Source: Euglena gracilis
Taxonomy: Eukaryota; Euglenida; Euglenophyceae; Euglenales
Reading direction: 5' to 3'
Length of the DNA: 64,000 bases
NCBI GenBank assembly: GCA_039621445.1
Contig: CP154954.1
Span: forward strand, 73,040,308-73,104,307
Of the stretch, positions 46,095 to 56,164 are shown one piece after another. Positions within the stretch are counted from its first letter, which is position 1. Each line of letters opens with the position of its first letter. The notes beneath the pieces were generated by a model. The model saw only the letters and a program-made list of their open reading frames with translations. It had not been told where the DNA came from and did no database searches. The position numbers and the translations under genes are program-made.

Positions 46095-46500
46095 TTCAAA
46101 TTATGCAAGTCAAAAAAATGCAAAAAAATGCAAAAAAATGCAAAAAAAATGCAAAAAAATGCAAAAAAATGCAACTTGCATGAAAAACCTGAGAAAAAGC
46201 TGGAATATAACAGAGCTTTGCTGCCTAAGATCAAACAAAATTTACAGGGCAAAATATTTTATGCAAAAAATGCAAAAAAAATGCAAAAAAATCCATACAT
46301 ATGGCAACCAACAACAAAATTTTTTTCCAGGGCAAAATATTTTATGTAGAAAATGCAAAAATATGCAAAAAAATCAAACATATGGCAACCAACTACAAAA
46401 ATTTTTTCCGGGGAAAATATTTTATGCAAAAAAAATGCAAAAAAATGCAAAAAAATGCAAATTTCGGGAAAAGCCGATTATGCAAAAAAATGCAAATTAT
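46095..46500. repeat. TGCAAAAAA phrase repeats
   Basis: More than 20 copies of ATGCAAAAAA in three bursts, alternating with TTTTATGCA and CATATGGCAACCAAC segments (the latter twice, about 46299 and 46379). Confidence 0.85.
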
Positions 46501-46943
46501 ACAAGTTGCATTTTCCCCCCCCTGCTTTATATTGGGGGGGGGGGTCAGTATGAATCACAAACAGAGCTATCGTTGCAAGTTGTAATTCTGCCATGACGCC
46601 TACGTCCTCTAACCTTCCTGTCCAGATTCTACAGCTTCCGTTGCTGCCAGTCAGCATTATCAAGGGGGGAAAAAGCTATGAAGTTTCCGTGTGGAATTTA
46701 ACTTCTGTGATACCTGGCAAACTGGAGCACCTGATGGAATTACTTGAAGAAGGGGAAACTGGTGATTCATTTGTGGCCAGGAGAAATGCAAATACCACGG
46801 GATTCATCTGCAATGGAGTTCTTCTATTTGAGGCTGGGAAGTTGATTTCCTGAACCACCATGGACCATGCAAATGACGAAAAAAACCTGAATTTTGCACA
46901 GCCCCATTGGTATGGGAATGGCAATAGGAACGCAGGATCACAC

Positions 46944-47005
46944 TGGCTTGGGGGTGGACAGTGCCGCAGTCAGAACAGCAATGGCGTTAGCCCTGGCGGA
47001 GCGGT
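46944..47005 (-). CDS. HEATR6: HEATR6-like protein, exon 10
   Basis: A 62-nt exon between TTTCCCCTCACAG and CCA/GTGTGA. With two leading bases it encodes (D)RSARANAIAVLTAALSTPKP, aligned with [21 protein letters not shown] of HEATR6. Phases agree with both neighbours. Confidence 0.9.
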
Positions 47006-47824
47006 CTGTGAGGGGAAATGAACGGGAGCAAAAAAAGATGTAGAAAGGAATGAAGAAAGTCAATGAATTTGTTTTCTGCAGTCGGGGCAAAAATGATAAA
47101 CGATGGGAGGTAAAGGAAACAAACTTCGATATTGGAAAAAAAATAATAATGCTGGGAACTTTCAACGTATGTGCATTTGCATGAAAATTCTTGGGCAAAA
47201 AAAGCAGCTCAAAATTTCAGGAAATGTTCAAAATGTACTTCTGGTGGTCTTTTATTGTGATTTTTCATTACAAATATATGTCATAGATTTGTCTTTGTTA
47301 TGCAAAATTTGACGACCCCTGAAAGCAGCTTTGCCAAACAGCATTGAAAAAGTAGAGAGCGGGGTTTCCCATCATTTCTATTTCTGGTTGTTTTTAGGTC
47401 GCCATGGAATGAGTTCAAGACTTCGCTAACAATGCAATGTGTGGTGTGGTCCCAGACAAGACATATCAAAACGAAACAAAAAAAGGTGCAAAGGTTTGAC
47501 CAGGGAAACAATAGAAACTGTTAATTTAGGTATTGGCAAATCATTGTCATCGTCATCTGACAAGGTTGAGATACATCGCATTAAATGCACTGCAACACTC
47601 CTTGAAAACACTTATTCCACTCCCAAAGGAGAAACCTATGATAGTTATTAATCCTTTCGCAACATTTGTGTGTCTTCCCAGGCTTCTTCTTACCAACCCT
47701 GGTAGTGCAAGAGCACACCTACGGTGCTGAAGGCGCTGTGGGTTCAAAAATAGTTATTTTTAAGGGAAGCTTGCCTGGGTTAACAGCTGCCGGGGTCCAA
47801 TCGATCCCGGCAGGGGGGGGGGAA

Positions 47825-48292
47825 ATGCGCTGCGCATTTTTCCTCATTTTTGTCAATTTTTCAAAAATGCGCATTTTTGCGCATTTTTTTGTACATTTCC
47901 CCCCCATTCTTGCACATTGTCCATTTTTTTGCACGTTGTTTGCGCATTTTTTTTGCCCAATTTTGCACATTTTCAATTTTTGCGCCTTTTTTGGGCATTT
48001 TTTTTGCCCAATTTTGCACATTTTGCCATTTTTGCACATTTTCCACCCAAATCACATGCTCACCGAATTTCACCCACATTCAACTGACCCATTTCTGTAA
48101 CCAACGAACCCATTTTCCCACTTTTTTTTTGGCCAAAATGCCTTCATTTCAGCTCTTTTTGGTGATTTTGGTTTAATTTTGGGTTTACTGTCGGAAATTT
48201 GTCTAAGTCCTTTTTCCCTTAGGAAAGTCACAAACTCAGCGCATTTTTTTGCGCATTTTTTTTGCGCATTTTTGCGCATTTTTTTCCGAGGG
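47825..48292. repeat. GCGCATTTTTTT phrase repeats
   Basis: GCGCATTTTT or GCACATTTT phrases recur about 16 times (47830-48045, 48239-48285). Lies in the intron between exons 9 and 10. Confidence 0.85.
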
Positions 48293-49132
48293 CCGTCCAG
48301 CGCATAACCCCCCCCCCCTGCCGGAGGGTGTGTTCCTGCCTCCACAGCACAAGGCACTCCCAATCCAAAACCCTCCCCCCCCCCGGGTCAAAGGTGCCCA
48401 CCCCTTTTCCAAAACCTGCACTGGGGGGGGGGTGCCTGCTATGGGTGGGCAACCCATAGTACAAGGCAAGCCACAGGGGTTGGTCAAAAGAAGCTCAGTC
48501 CACTGTTTTACTTGATCTTCTTTTGCCTCACAGTTCAATTTGAATTTGAATGGCTGCGAAGCAGGGGGAATGAACAGCACATCTTTGGTTTTTCTGCAAT
48601 TATTTCATGATTGCTTTCGTTTATTTTGTGTGTTTTTTGTGACTGTTCCAGCCTTTGCTTCTTTTTTTGCCCATTTGGCCAATTTTTTTTTGAATACCTG
48701 TACTGTTTTCCAAAAATGTTAAAATGTGTCAGTTGCACAGAGTTGGAGAACTGTGTGAACTTGTGAGAAAAGGTTAAGTTTTTTTTTATCTCTTCCCTCA
48801 TGGTTCTTGCAATTTTTTAGCATTCACACATCTGTTGCTGATTTTTTGCAGGCTTCTTTTAAGGAAGTGCGCGCCTCCTGTGGGGGGATAGGTGCTATGG
48901 CTGACCAATTTTCCCTTCAAAATGCCAATTTTCGGCGCCGCAGCGCCTTCCGCGAAGAGGGGGGGGGGGCTATCCCACCCCAAAAACTGACCCTGTCGAA
49001 AGCGCACAACCCCCTGCCTGCCACAATATCCACCTGCAGGGGGGGGGGACGAACTTCGTTAAAAAGAAGCCCAAAAATGAAATAGTTTAAAAAAAACGTA
49101 TGGCCGCATGGCAACGGAAAAACAGGTGGCAC
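48293..49132. other. Intron 9 remainder
   Basis: A core-hairpin relic TTTTCGGCGCCGCAGCGCC followed 28 nt later by CTATCCCACCCC (48927-48980) suggests a decayed copy of the short hAT-like family. Ends not found. Confidence 0.45.
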
Positions 49133-49241
49133 CTCGGTGAATGAGGGTGGCTGAGAAGGAGGGGCCGGCCAAGAATTCCACGAGCGAGGCAGCTACAGCA
49201 AGCTTGAAATACGGGGTGTTCAGGATGAGAGTCACCAGGGT
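49133..49241 (-). CDS. HEATR6: HEATR6-like protein, exon 9
   Basis: Acceptor TTTTCACTACAG, then TLVTLILNTPYFKLAVAASL...ATLIHR. It matches CLANLVSNAPYDRLKLSLL...PYIRHK of HEATR6, including the NxPYxxL motif. The donor CGAG/GTGCCA leaves phase 1 and the split codon with exon 10 encodes Asp, giving HRD where HEATR6 has HKD. Confidence 0.9.
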
Positions 49242-49865
49242 CTGTAGTGAAAATGAGAAGCATTTTTCTCGCTCCCGCGGATGATTTGAAATCGTCATCT
49301 TCATTGGTTGTTGGTACATCTTTTGGGGTTGGGATTTTTGGGCATCTGTCAAGCCAGTGTGAGGTTTTTAGATCGCTTTGCATCCGAGAATATTGATAAC
49401 CACCAATTGCAATGTGACTGCATTGGTAGGCACCTTGTTTGTTTTATTCGCCTCAAAATATTTTTGCTTGACCAAGCGATCAAAACGTGCAAACCCTCAG
49501 CGGAACTGGTCACGCAAAATGAGGGTTTGGAATGAACCAACCTGCTTAAATCCCTTTTACGCCATAGAAACTGGAGGAAAACCCGAGGGGAAAAGCTCTG
49601 ATTTTCACAACAAAAATGACTGGGTTCAGAAAACGTCAAAAAAATAGCTTGTTGAGGAGAAGAAGAATGAAAAAAAAACCCATCCTTAATTCCCTGGAGG
49701 CCATAAAACTCAGACATGCATAAGGAATATGGGCATTGGCAGCTGTTTTCAGTAAATGTAAAAAAAAGTGCTGTGCGGGAAGGCCTGGTGGGGGGGGTGA
49801 ACCTCCACCAGAGATTTATCTTAAGACAGGGGGGAGAGGATCCCCCCACCCATCGAGGGAGTTAA
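49242..49865. other. Intron 8, part next to exon 9
   Basis: No supported feature apart from the acceptor region of exon 9. Confidence 0.4.
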
Positions 49866-50185
49866 ACCCCCAAAATAATACCCCCCTCTGACTTCGCCAA
49901 CCAAGTTAACACCCACCCCTAATTTTCGGGCGGACGACCCAGATTTTGCCCTGAAAATGTGGGTAAAATAATCATTTCTGACGGTAAATTACGGGGAAAA
50001 TTCCTGGACCATGTGGCTTCCAAAAAACCTAAATTTCATGAGAAAATACAATAAATGACCTCAAAAGGATTTTTGGGTGAAATTTTGGGTCTGATGGAAC
50101 TCGAAATTCGAAATTCGACTTCGAAATTTTGGGGTGTTATTGACCCCACCCAAATAATACCCAGGGGGTATTATTTGGGTTTATC
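49866..50185. repeat. Keyword element: AAATAATACCCCC, copy 2
   Basis: CCCCCAAAATAATACCCCCC at 49867 and CCCAAATAATACCC plus GGGTATTATTTGGG at 50149-50180. The interior corresponds to 12150-12350. Confidence 0.78.
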
Positions 50186-50675
50186 CCTGACCCCGGTGGG
50201 GTCTGAGCAGCCACTTTTTGTGTCTCAACTTTGAGGTCAAATTTTTGGCGGTCCACGCAGAAAAAAAAATAAAAAAAATGGCCAAACCCCCGACTTTGGC
50301 CTTTGGCGGGGGACCAACCAAGGCGGCAGCGGGGGGGGGGGGGGGCAGCGGACCTTCTCAACCCCCCAAACCCGGGGTCCAGACTTAAAAAAAAACCCAT
50401 GACCCCCGCCCTTCATGGCAGCACACAAGGAAATTTTCCTTCAGCACCGAAAGGCATCAAAGTAAACTTTCGACCTAAAAATTGGCACCTCCGGAAAGAC
50501 AGGCAGGTAGGTGTACCCCCACCCACCAAGATGGGGTGGGGGGGGTTACCCCCCCCACCCACCACCCATAGAGCTTCGAGGATTCCCATCCAGTGAACAA
50601 GACATGCAAAAAAATGAAAACCGTTTAGAATCAGGTTTGCTGATGCCAATTTACAAATAAAACATTGCAGAGGAC

Positions 50676-50795
50676 CTTGAGGGCTGCGGCCAGCACATGT
50701 GGCACGGGTTCATGCTGGACGACATAGAACAGCCCTGTGTGGAGCTCACGCACCATGAACCCAAGGTGTGGCAGAGAGCCCATTTGCAGGGACAG
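50676..50795 (-). CDS. HEATR6: HEATR6-like protein, exon 8
   Basis: It encodes ...GSLPHLGFMVRELHTGLFYVV...VLAAALK, matching [23 protein letters not shown]...TQIIK of HEATR6. The donor AAG/GTCCTC is fixed by the seamless join to exon 9. The acceptor is less clear: GGCCAG at 50795 gives phase 0, whereas GGGGAG at 50853 would match the phase 2 left by exon 7 and add 19 residues. Confidence 0.8.
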
Positions 50796-51352
50796 CTGGC
50801 CATTTGGGGCCCGTCCAGGATACACCGAACAAAGGATGCGAACAAACCGCACACTCCCCACAACAGCGCAATGGACCGTTTCGCACGACAAAAAAAAGTG
50901 GTGTCAAACGTTTGGGAACCTCCTTTGCGCTCCTTTGTCACACCCTGCGCAGCCCCCAGCCGCACTGCGTACGGCGTGAACGACGCTGTCCCGTGGACCC
51001 TGAGCATGCAGGATGGAGCTAATCCAAATGACAGAATTCAACGAAGACATCAGCCCTCGAGAACAATCACACCATCGTGTGCAGGGATTTTTTGAGACTT
51101 GGGGGGGGGGGTCCGCCCACCCACTGAGAGGGTGCCCTTCCCCTGGGGAAAGGGGTCCGGCGAACCCACCCCACCCCACCCCACCCCCGGGGTCCAACCT
51201 TTAAAAAAAATTATGGGCATTGGCTGCGGTTTGAGGGAGGAAAAGGAAAATTGTCCAGTTTGCTGTGTGCCAAGCAGAGGCGTGAGTGTTTCACATCAAG
51301 AAGCAAAAGAGAAAGGTGACAGAACTTCTGTTTGGGGCAGGGCGGTCTGCAC

Positions 51353-51430
51353 CTGTCGTCAGCCTGCAACAAATATGGGCGAGAGTCTTCTAAGAGGACG
51401 GTGATCGCGAAGCTCGCAGCAACGCGAATC
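51353..51430 (-). CDS. HEATR6: HEATR6-like protein, exon 7
   Basis: This 78-nt exon follows CCCATTCACAG and ends at GACAG/GTGCAG. With one leading base it joins exon 6 to give DPSPR-IRVAASFAITVLLEDSRPYLLQ, matching [25 protein letters not shown] of HEATR6. It is shorter than most automatic ORF cut-offs, so it is easily missed. It leaves phase 2. Confidence 0.88.
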
Positions 51431-52255
51431 CTGTGAATGGGCCGGCCGCGACATGAACCAGGATGCTACGCTCATCACACTGAATTCACGCCATTTGCTT
51501 GTCTCAGTTCCTTGGGAAAGCTGGGGTAAAAAAACCGAGGATGACTGAACTTCCCCACCCCGACTCCAGCCAAAACCACCAACAATTGGTGATCTGGCAA
51601 AAGGTCAAAAAAAAATGTGCAAGCCCCAGCAAAGACCCATGAAAAAATGGGCTGGTCCCCCCCCCAAAATGGACAAATAGCAAATAAGGCTATTCAGCAA
51701 AATGGGATTCAAGAACCAAAATGCAGTCATCAACAAAAACATTTGAGTCTGTGGGCATTATTGGGTGGCGAAGTGGGCTTCTAGCAAATTGGACAGCAAA
51801 ACTGCTCTGGTTTGGTGAATGTCATCAATTTTTTTTAATTTCAAAAAATCTGCCGAAAACTCAACCAGTAAACCCCCACACATTTGATGCAAGGGGACGG
51901 GATACTGGACGCAACCCCCCCCCCCAATCAAAGCACGGGTGCTTCAATTCAAATTGTCGGCTTGGATTTGATTGATGCTTTCACCTGTCAGCTTTTATTT
52001 TCTTTACCATCAAAATTGGGGGAGCGCTTGTTGTGGACCTTCAAGCAGGGGATGCACACAAGTTGAACCCAACCTTTTTTGCGACTCCAGGAAAATTTGA
52101 AAATTGGAAACAAAATTTTTGAACAACTCACATCAATGAAATAAAGTCAGTAACTTGAGAGACTCTGACAGAATGCAAAAATAAAAACAAATTTAAAAAA
52201 AATCAATTTCAGACATGCATGAATTTCAGCTAAATGTGCATCCTGGGGGACACAC

Positions 52256-52379
52256 CTCGGCGAGGGGTCAAACAGCAGCAGGTGGAACAGGGTGGGCGCA
52301 ACAGGTTGGAGTGCCGTGGCAGCGTGGTCCGGCAGCAGGGACTCCCACTGGCTGACGAACACGCGGTGGTTGCACCGGA
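52256..52379 (-). CDS. HEATR6: HEATR6-like protein, exon 6
   Basis: The acceptor is CCATCCCCCAG with two leading bases; the donor CCGAG/GTGTGT leaves phase 2. The peptide HRVFVSQWESLLPDH...LFHLLLFDPSPR aligns clearly with KVLYGYWSAFIPDT...LMTLTLKDPSPK of HEATR6. The conserved DPSP motif at its end makes this one of the firmest assignments. Confidence 0.88.
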
Positions 52380-52800
52380 CTGGGGGATGGGGGATGGGGG
52401 ATGCCCACCCCCAACCTTTGGAAAAGCTCCCAACACACACAATAAGCGGTCGACCAAACCCGTTCCCCCCCACCCACTTATAATTATAAATAGATAAAGG
52501 GCAGAAATTGAGTGGGAATATATGGCATTTTTTTCAAAATGCCAGAGAAATTTTCAGAATGCCCAGAATACCTTGCCATACCCTCTTGGTAACAAAAAAA
52601 GAGCATTTTAGTGGACCCCATTTGGGTGCACACGAAGACTTATAGCCCCCATTTATAACCCCCCCTCTTTGACCACCGACCCAAACTTTGAAACTCCCAG
52701 GAGGTTATACATGGGGATTTCTTCGATATTTTTTTATCTTAGTTTTTTTGTACCTATTCTTTTGTAATTTGAATTGTCCATCATTTAAGAAATAAGAATA
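52380..52800. other. Intron 5, left part
   Basis: GGGGGATG tandem next to exon 6 (52380-52402) and a short TATAAACCCCC keyword fragment (52637-52708). Confidence 0.5.
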
Positions 52801-52852
52801 ATGCCAACAACAACAACAACACCACCACCACCACCACCACCACCACCAACAA

Positions 52853-52951
<99 letters not shown>

Positions 52952-53040
52952 ATAAAACAACAACAACAACAACAACAACAACAAAAGCAACAACAACAAC
53001 AACAACAACAACAGCAACAACAACAACAACAACAACAAAA
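52801..53040 (+). repeat. CAA/CCA trinucleotide microsatellite
   Basis: (ACC)n at 52820-52848, then (AAC)n with single interruptions to 53040. Poly-Thr, poly-Val, poly-Leu and poly-Cys frames here are artefacts. Confidence 0.97.
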
Positions 53041-53454
53041 TAATACCACAAATATGATACCCAAATTTGAATACCTAATATGAACCCCCGAAGGCAAGCT
53101 TGATGCAGCGATTGAATACAACTCCCTTAAGGACCCGGGAGGGGGGGGGGGGCTGGCAGGCCGGCTGAGCGCAACCTTTGAGGACCAAAGGTGTGTTGAT
53201 GAGGGCACAAACAAATTTTGTTTCTGTGTGGTTTAGCGTCCGCTACCAAATTTTATTTGTACGCGCTTTTAGCGCCCGTGAACTGCTGTGGTCGATGAAC
53301 GGTGTGGGATCGGGGCCGTGACGGCAGGGACCAGCAGCAGTGCCAGAAACATGATTTGAGGGGTTTGCCATATCGTTTCCTGACGCCAGACGCTCACTTG
53401 CGGAAATTCACAAGTGGCTCATTTGCGCCTAAGCACCCACGAACAAAGTGTTGC

Positions 53455-53727
53455 TTTTTTAAAGACCGGGGGGGAGGGGGTCGGCACCCACCCACCCACC
53501 CCCCCCCCGGGGTGGGGCCCCCGGGGGAGGGGGGGGGGTCCCTGGGGACCCACCCACTTTTGCCCGAAAATGCTAAAAATAGCGCCTTTTTCGGCGCCGA
53601 AAAAGATATACCCACCAGCCCCTACCCCCACCCCCCCCTGGGGGGGAGGGGGTCCAAGGGACCCACCCACCCCTCCCCCCCTCCCCCCCCCCGGGGGAGG
53701 GGGTCCAAGACTAAAAAAAAACCCCTG
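53455..53727. mobile_element. Short hAT-like element, 5' end eroded
   Basis: Body and right end (GACTAAAAAAAAACCCCTG) match the family, including the GGCGCCGAAAAAGATATACCCACC core near 53590-53612. The left terminal CAGGGG is missing; the flanks share only GTTGC (53450-53454 and 53728-53732). It is inserted in the middle of a TTTGCGC-type palindromic repeat. Confidence 0.7.
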
Positions 53728-53739
53728 GTTGCGCACTTT

Positions 53740-54504
53740 AGCGCAAATGAGCCACCAATGGAGGAATCAAATGCATTGCATGGCCCCGCAATAACCACCT
53801 TCAGGGGCTTCGGAAAGAGTTCAACTCTGACGACCACACTGTCTCCTCCAACACCTTAACACTTAACGCATTTTGGGGCCAATTCTGGCCGGGTGGCAGG
53901 TCCCGGGAACGGTTGTGCGGATCCCAGGCATAAGTTGGGTGGGAATGCCCGACCTTTCATTCCCTGCGGACCCCATTTCTTCACCCTCCAAACACCCCGC
54001 ACCTACCTTCCTTACCCTACGCCCTTCCCGCCAGCCTGGTCACACCACACCCACAGACCCCGAAATTCCCTGCCCACGCTTTTACGCTTTGCTAAATGCT
54101 TCAAAAACACGACACTGACGCGGCGCAGGCGAAGCGGTCCGGCAAAAACCCCCGGACGCAAACACCCGCAGTTTGCGTGCACCTGGGGAAAACGCCGAAA
54201 CGAGCAAGCAGGGCAGTAAAGGACCTGTTCCTTTGCCGCTGTTTTGTGTTTTTGTCACACCGGGGAGGAAGGTCACGGGAGTTTCGACGTACAGAGCCCA
54301 TTTCCGGACCAGCCAGAAACACATTATTTTTTTTGCCAAAGTGCCTGGGGTTACACCCCAAAAAACAGGATTTTGCTCATTTTTGCACTCTTCTGTTACC
54401 GTGTCTTCAAAGCCCTTGTAGTTACAAAAAAAATTCATGTTGATTTGCGCAATTTTGCAAAATCAACACAAAAGTGCTTAAATGCGAATCTGGCTGCCTG
54501 AGAG
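53740..54504 (+). repeat. Long composite repeat, partial rearranged copy 3
   Basis: The part at 53757-53850 matches the head of copies 1 and 2 in inverted orientation (GGAGACAGTGTGGTCGTCAG read on the minus strand). The part at 53885-54504 matches their body in direct orientation, down to the terminal signature GCTTAAATGCGAATCTGGCTG. The central hairpin cluster is missing. Confidence 0.75.
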
Positions 54505-54756
54505 TCAGTCATTCACCCCCTGGGAGTGGGGTCGAACACCTTCAGCAACGTTATGGTTATGACATAACTGGGGGGATGACTTTGGGAGCAGAAAAAAAAT
54601 GGCAAGAAAAGAGCCAAAGAATCGAAAAGAAATCCCAAAATGGAACCAGCGGAAGATTCACTCCACTTTCTTTGCGAGGTAAATGTGGCCTTCTGAAGGC
54701 GCTTTCCATGCCCCGGGGGATGGGGGGCAGTCAACTGCTGGGATGGATGACCTGAC

Positions 54757-54839
54757 CTGCGGCGGCCATCAACTGCAGCGCACTCAGCCGGACCTCCGGG
54801 TCCAGCCCGGGGTGCTGCTCCGCGCTGGCGAGTTTGCCC
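54757..54839 (-). CDS. HEATR6: HEATR6-like protein, exon 5
   Basis: The acceptor is CCTTCTCAG with one leading base; the donor GCAG/GTCAGG leaves phase 1. It encodes GKLASAEQHPGLDPEVRLSALQ..., a HEAT-type helix pair, matching the SYQAKVRQGALVCFLSTIK segment of HEATR6. The exon is strongly GC-rich. Phase agrees with exons 4 and 6. Confidence 0.8.
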
Positions 54840-54976
54840 CTGAGAAGGTCAGGGGGCTGGTCAGTCCTTGACACGCCAAAGTACGGGAAAGTGTGGTTGG
54901 CACGGGAGGGAGGGTCATGGACATGGGTGACATGGGCACTGTTCCTTTGACCAAAAGGCATAACCCCCCTACCTAC

Positions 54977-55125
54977 CCCCCCCCGGGAAACTGTCACCTG
55001 ACAGGTTGGCCAGTACCGGGGACCCTGACAACTTCCCATCATGACAGGTTGGCCGGTACCAGGGACCCTGACAGTTTCCCGGGCGGCACCCTGACAAGTT
55101 CTCGGACATGACAGTTTCTTGGGGG
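54977..55125. repeat. Keyword element: GACAGGTTGGCC / CCCTGACAGTTTCCC, copy 2
   Basis: Seven inverted or direct GACAGGTTGG and GACAGTTTC words between C and G tracts; relative of 42225-42388. Confidence 0.8.
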
Positions 55126-55465
55126 GGGGGGTATTAATATCCTGGGTGCGCACATTAAATGGACGTGGTTTCGGACCCCAAAGGGGTGCGCACTTATTAG
55201 GGCACTGCGCATTTATTTGGGCAAAGCACAAAATCCTTCACTTTCCACCACTCTTTTTCAGTTCTCCCCCTTCTTGTGATGTCAAGCAATGCGTCAAGTG
55301 ATCATGCGTCAAGTTTGGGCTTGGATGATAGATGTATTTGGTTTGTTTGTGCTTTCCAACCTGAAATGTGACAACGGTTCTCTTTTGGGGGGATTTTCGG
55401 ACCCTTGGGGGGTGCGCCTTGGGCACTGCGCACAATTAGGGCACTGCGCGCTTATTGGGGTTACA
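55126..55465. repeat. Keyword element: TGCGCACTTATTAGGG, copy 2 (inverted)
   Basis: GGTGCGCACTTATTAGGGCA and related words at 55143-55215 and 55410-55460; the interior AT-rich part resembles 41700-41860 in reverse. Confidence 0.78.
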
Positions 55466-55949
55466 AAGTTTGAGGGCCCAATCCAAATGTGGCATCAACC
55501 ATGGCACCATTGGAGCATTTGTATTTCACCAAATCACCAAAATTCAAAAGAAGGAGAGTTTAAAAAATTTTATGTGTGAAAAACATCAGAGGAAAAAATA
55601 GGAAAAAGAAATTGTGCCACAAGGCTGATTTTTATTGGTGTGGGGTAGTAAAGTATTGGTATGGCTGTTGCGTCATGGACAAGCTGTGTCAAATACAAGG
55701 GGGGAACTGGAAGCAAACAACTCTCAGAGTGTGAGTTGTCCACCTCACCACCGAAAAAAAATAATAAAAAAGCATAAAAGTAAAATGGACAAAAGAGTTG
55801 GGGCCGAAAAATGGTGGCCCCAAATGAATGACCCAAATCCCCCATTGGAGATTGGGGGGGTTGGCGCAATTTTGGAGGGACAATGCAACAGATGGGATTT
55901 ATTTTGAGATTTGAGCCCATTCGGTTGGGAAAACCCCCCCAAAACATAC

Positions 55950-55999
55950 TCTTCTTTGGCAGTCTTCATGGGTAGAACAAGGCGGCGGACTGATTTGAC
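55950..55999 (-). CDS. HEATR6: HEATR6-like protein, exon 4
   Basis: A long pyrimidine tract ending TCTTTCGGCAG precedes VKSVRRLVLPMKTAKE, which continues exon 3 as AGSL-VKSVRRLVLPM. It matches GALLAVLKKFMFHGL of HEATR6. The donor is GAAGA/GTATGT, leaving phase 2. Joined to exon 5 it completes a GAG codon. The long low-complexity linker that animal HEATR6 has at this point is absent. Confidence 0.75.
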
Positions 56000-56077
56000 C
56001 TGCCGAAAGACAAGGTTGAAAGAAAAATGAACAGAAACATGTCGCATTGATATTGATAGAGAAAACAGCACAAATAC

Positions 56078-56164
56078 CAATGACCCCGCATGGTCTTCTT
56101 CGAGTAGATCACTCTTTGCATCAGAAACCACCATAGAGAGGACTTGCAATGCAGCACTTAGAGT
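56078..56164 (-). CDS. HEATR6: HEATR6-like protein, exon 3
   Basis: The acceptor CTGTTCCTTTACAG and donor TTG/GTATTT bound 29 codons. The peptide TLSAALQVLSMVVSD... ending EEDHAGSL aligns with LLQNALKGIQSLLNG...TDELGALL of HEATR6. Reading on through the donor stays open but would lose the homology, which supports splicing at GTATTT. Third codon positions are mixed A/T, unlike the GC-rich downstream exons. Confidence 0.75.

Noticed and set aside
52705-53214. Poly-Cys, poly-Leu, poly-Val and poly-Thr frames.
   Set aside because: Artefacts of the (CAA)n/(CCA)n microsatellite.
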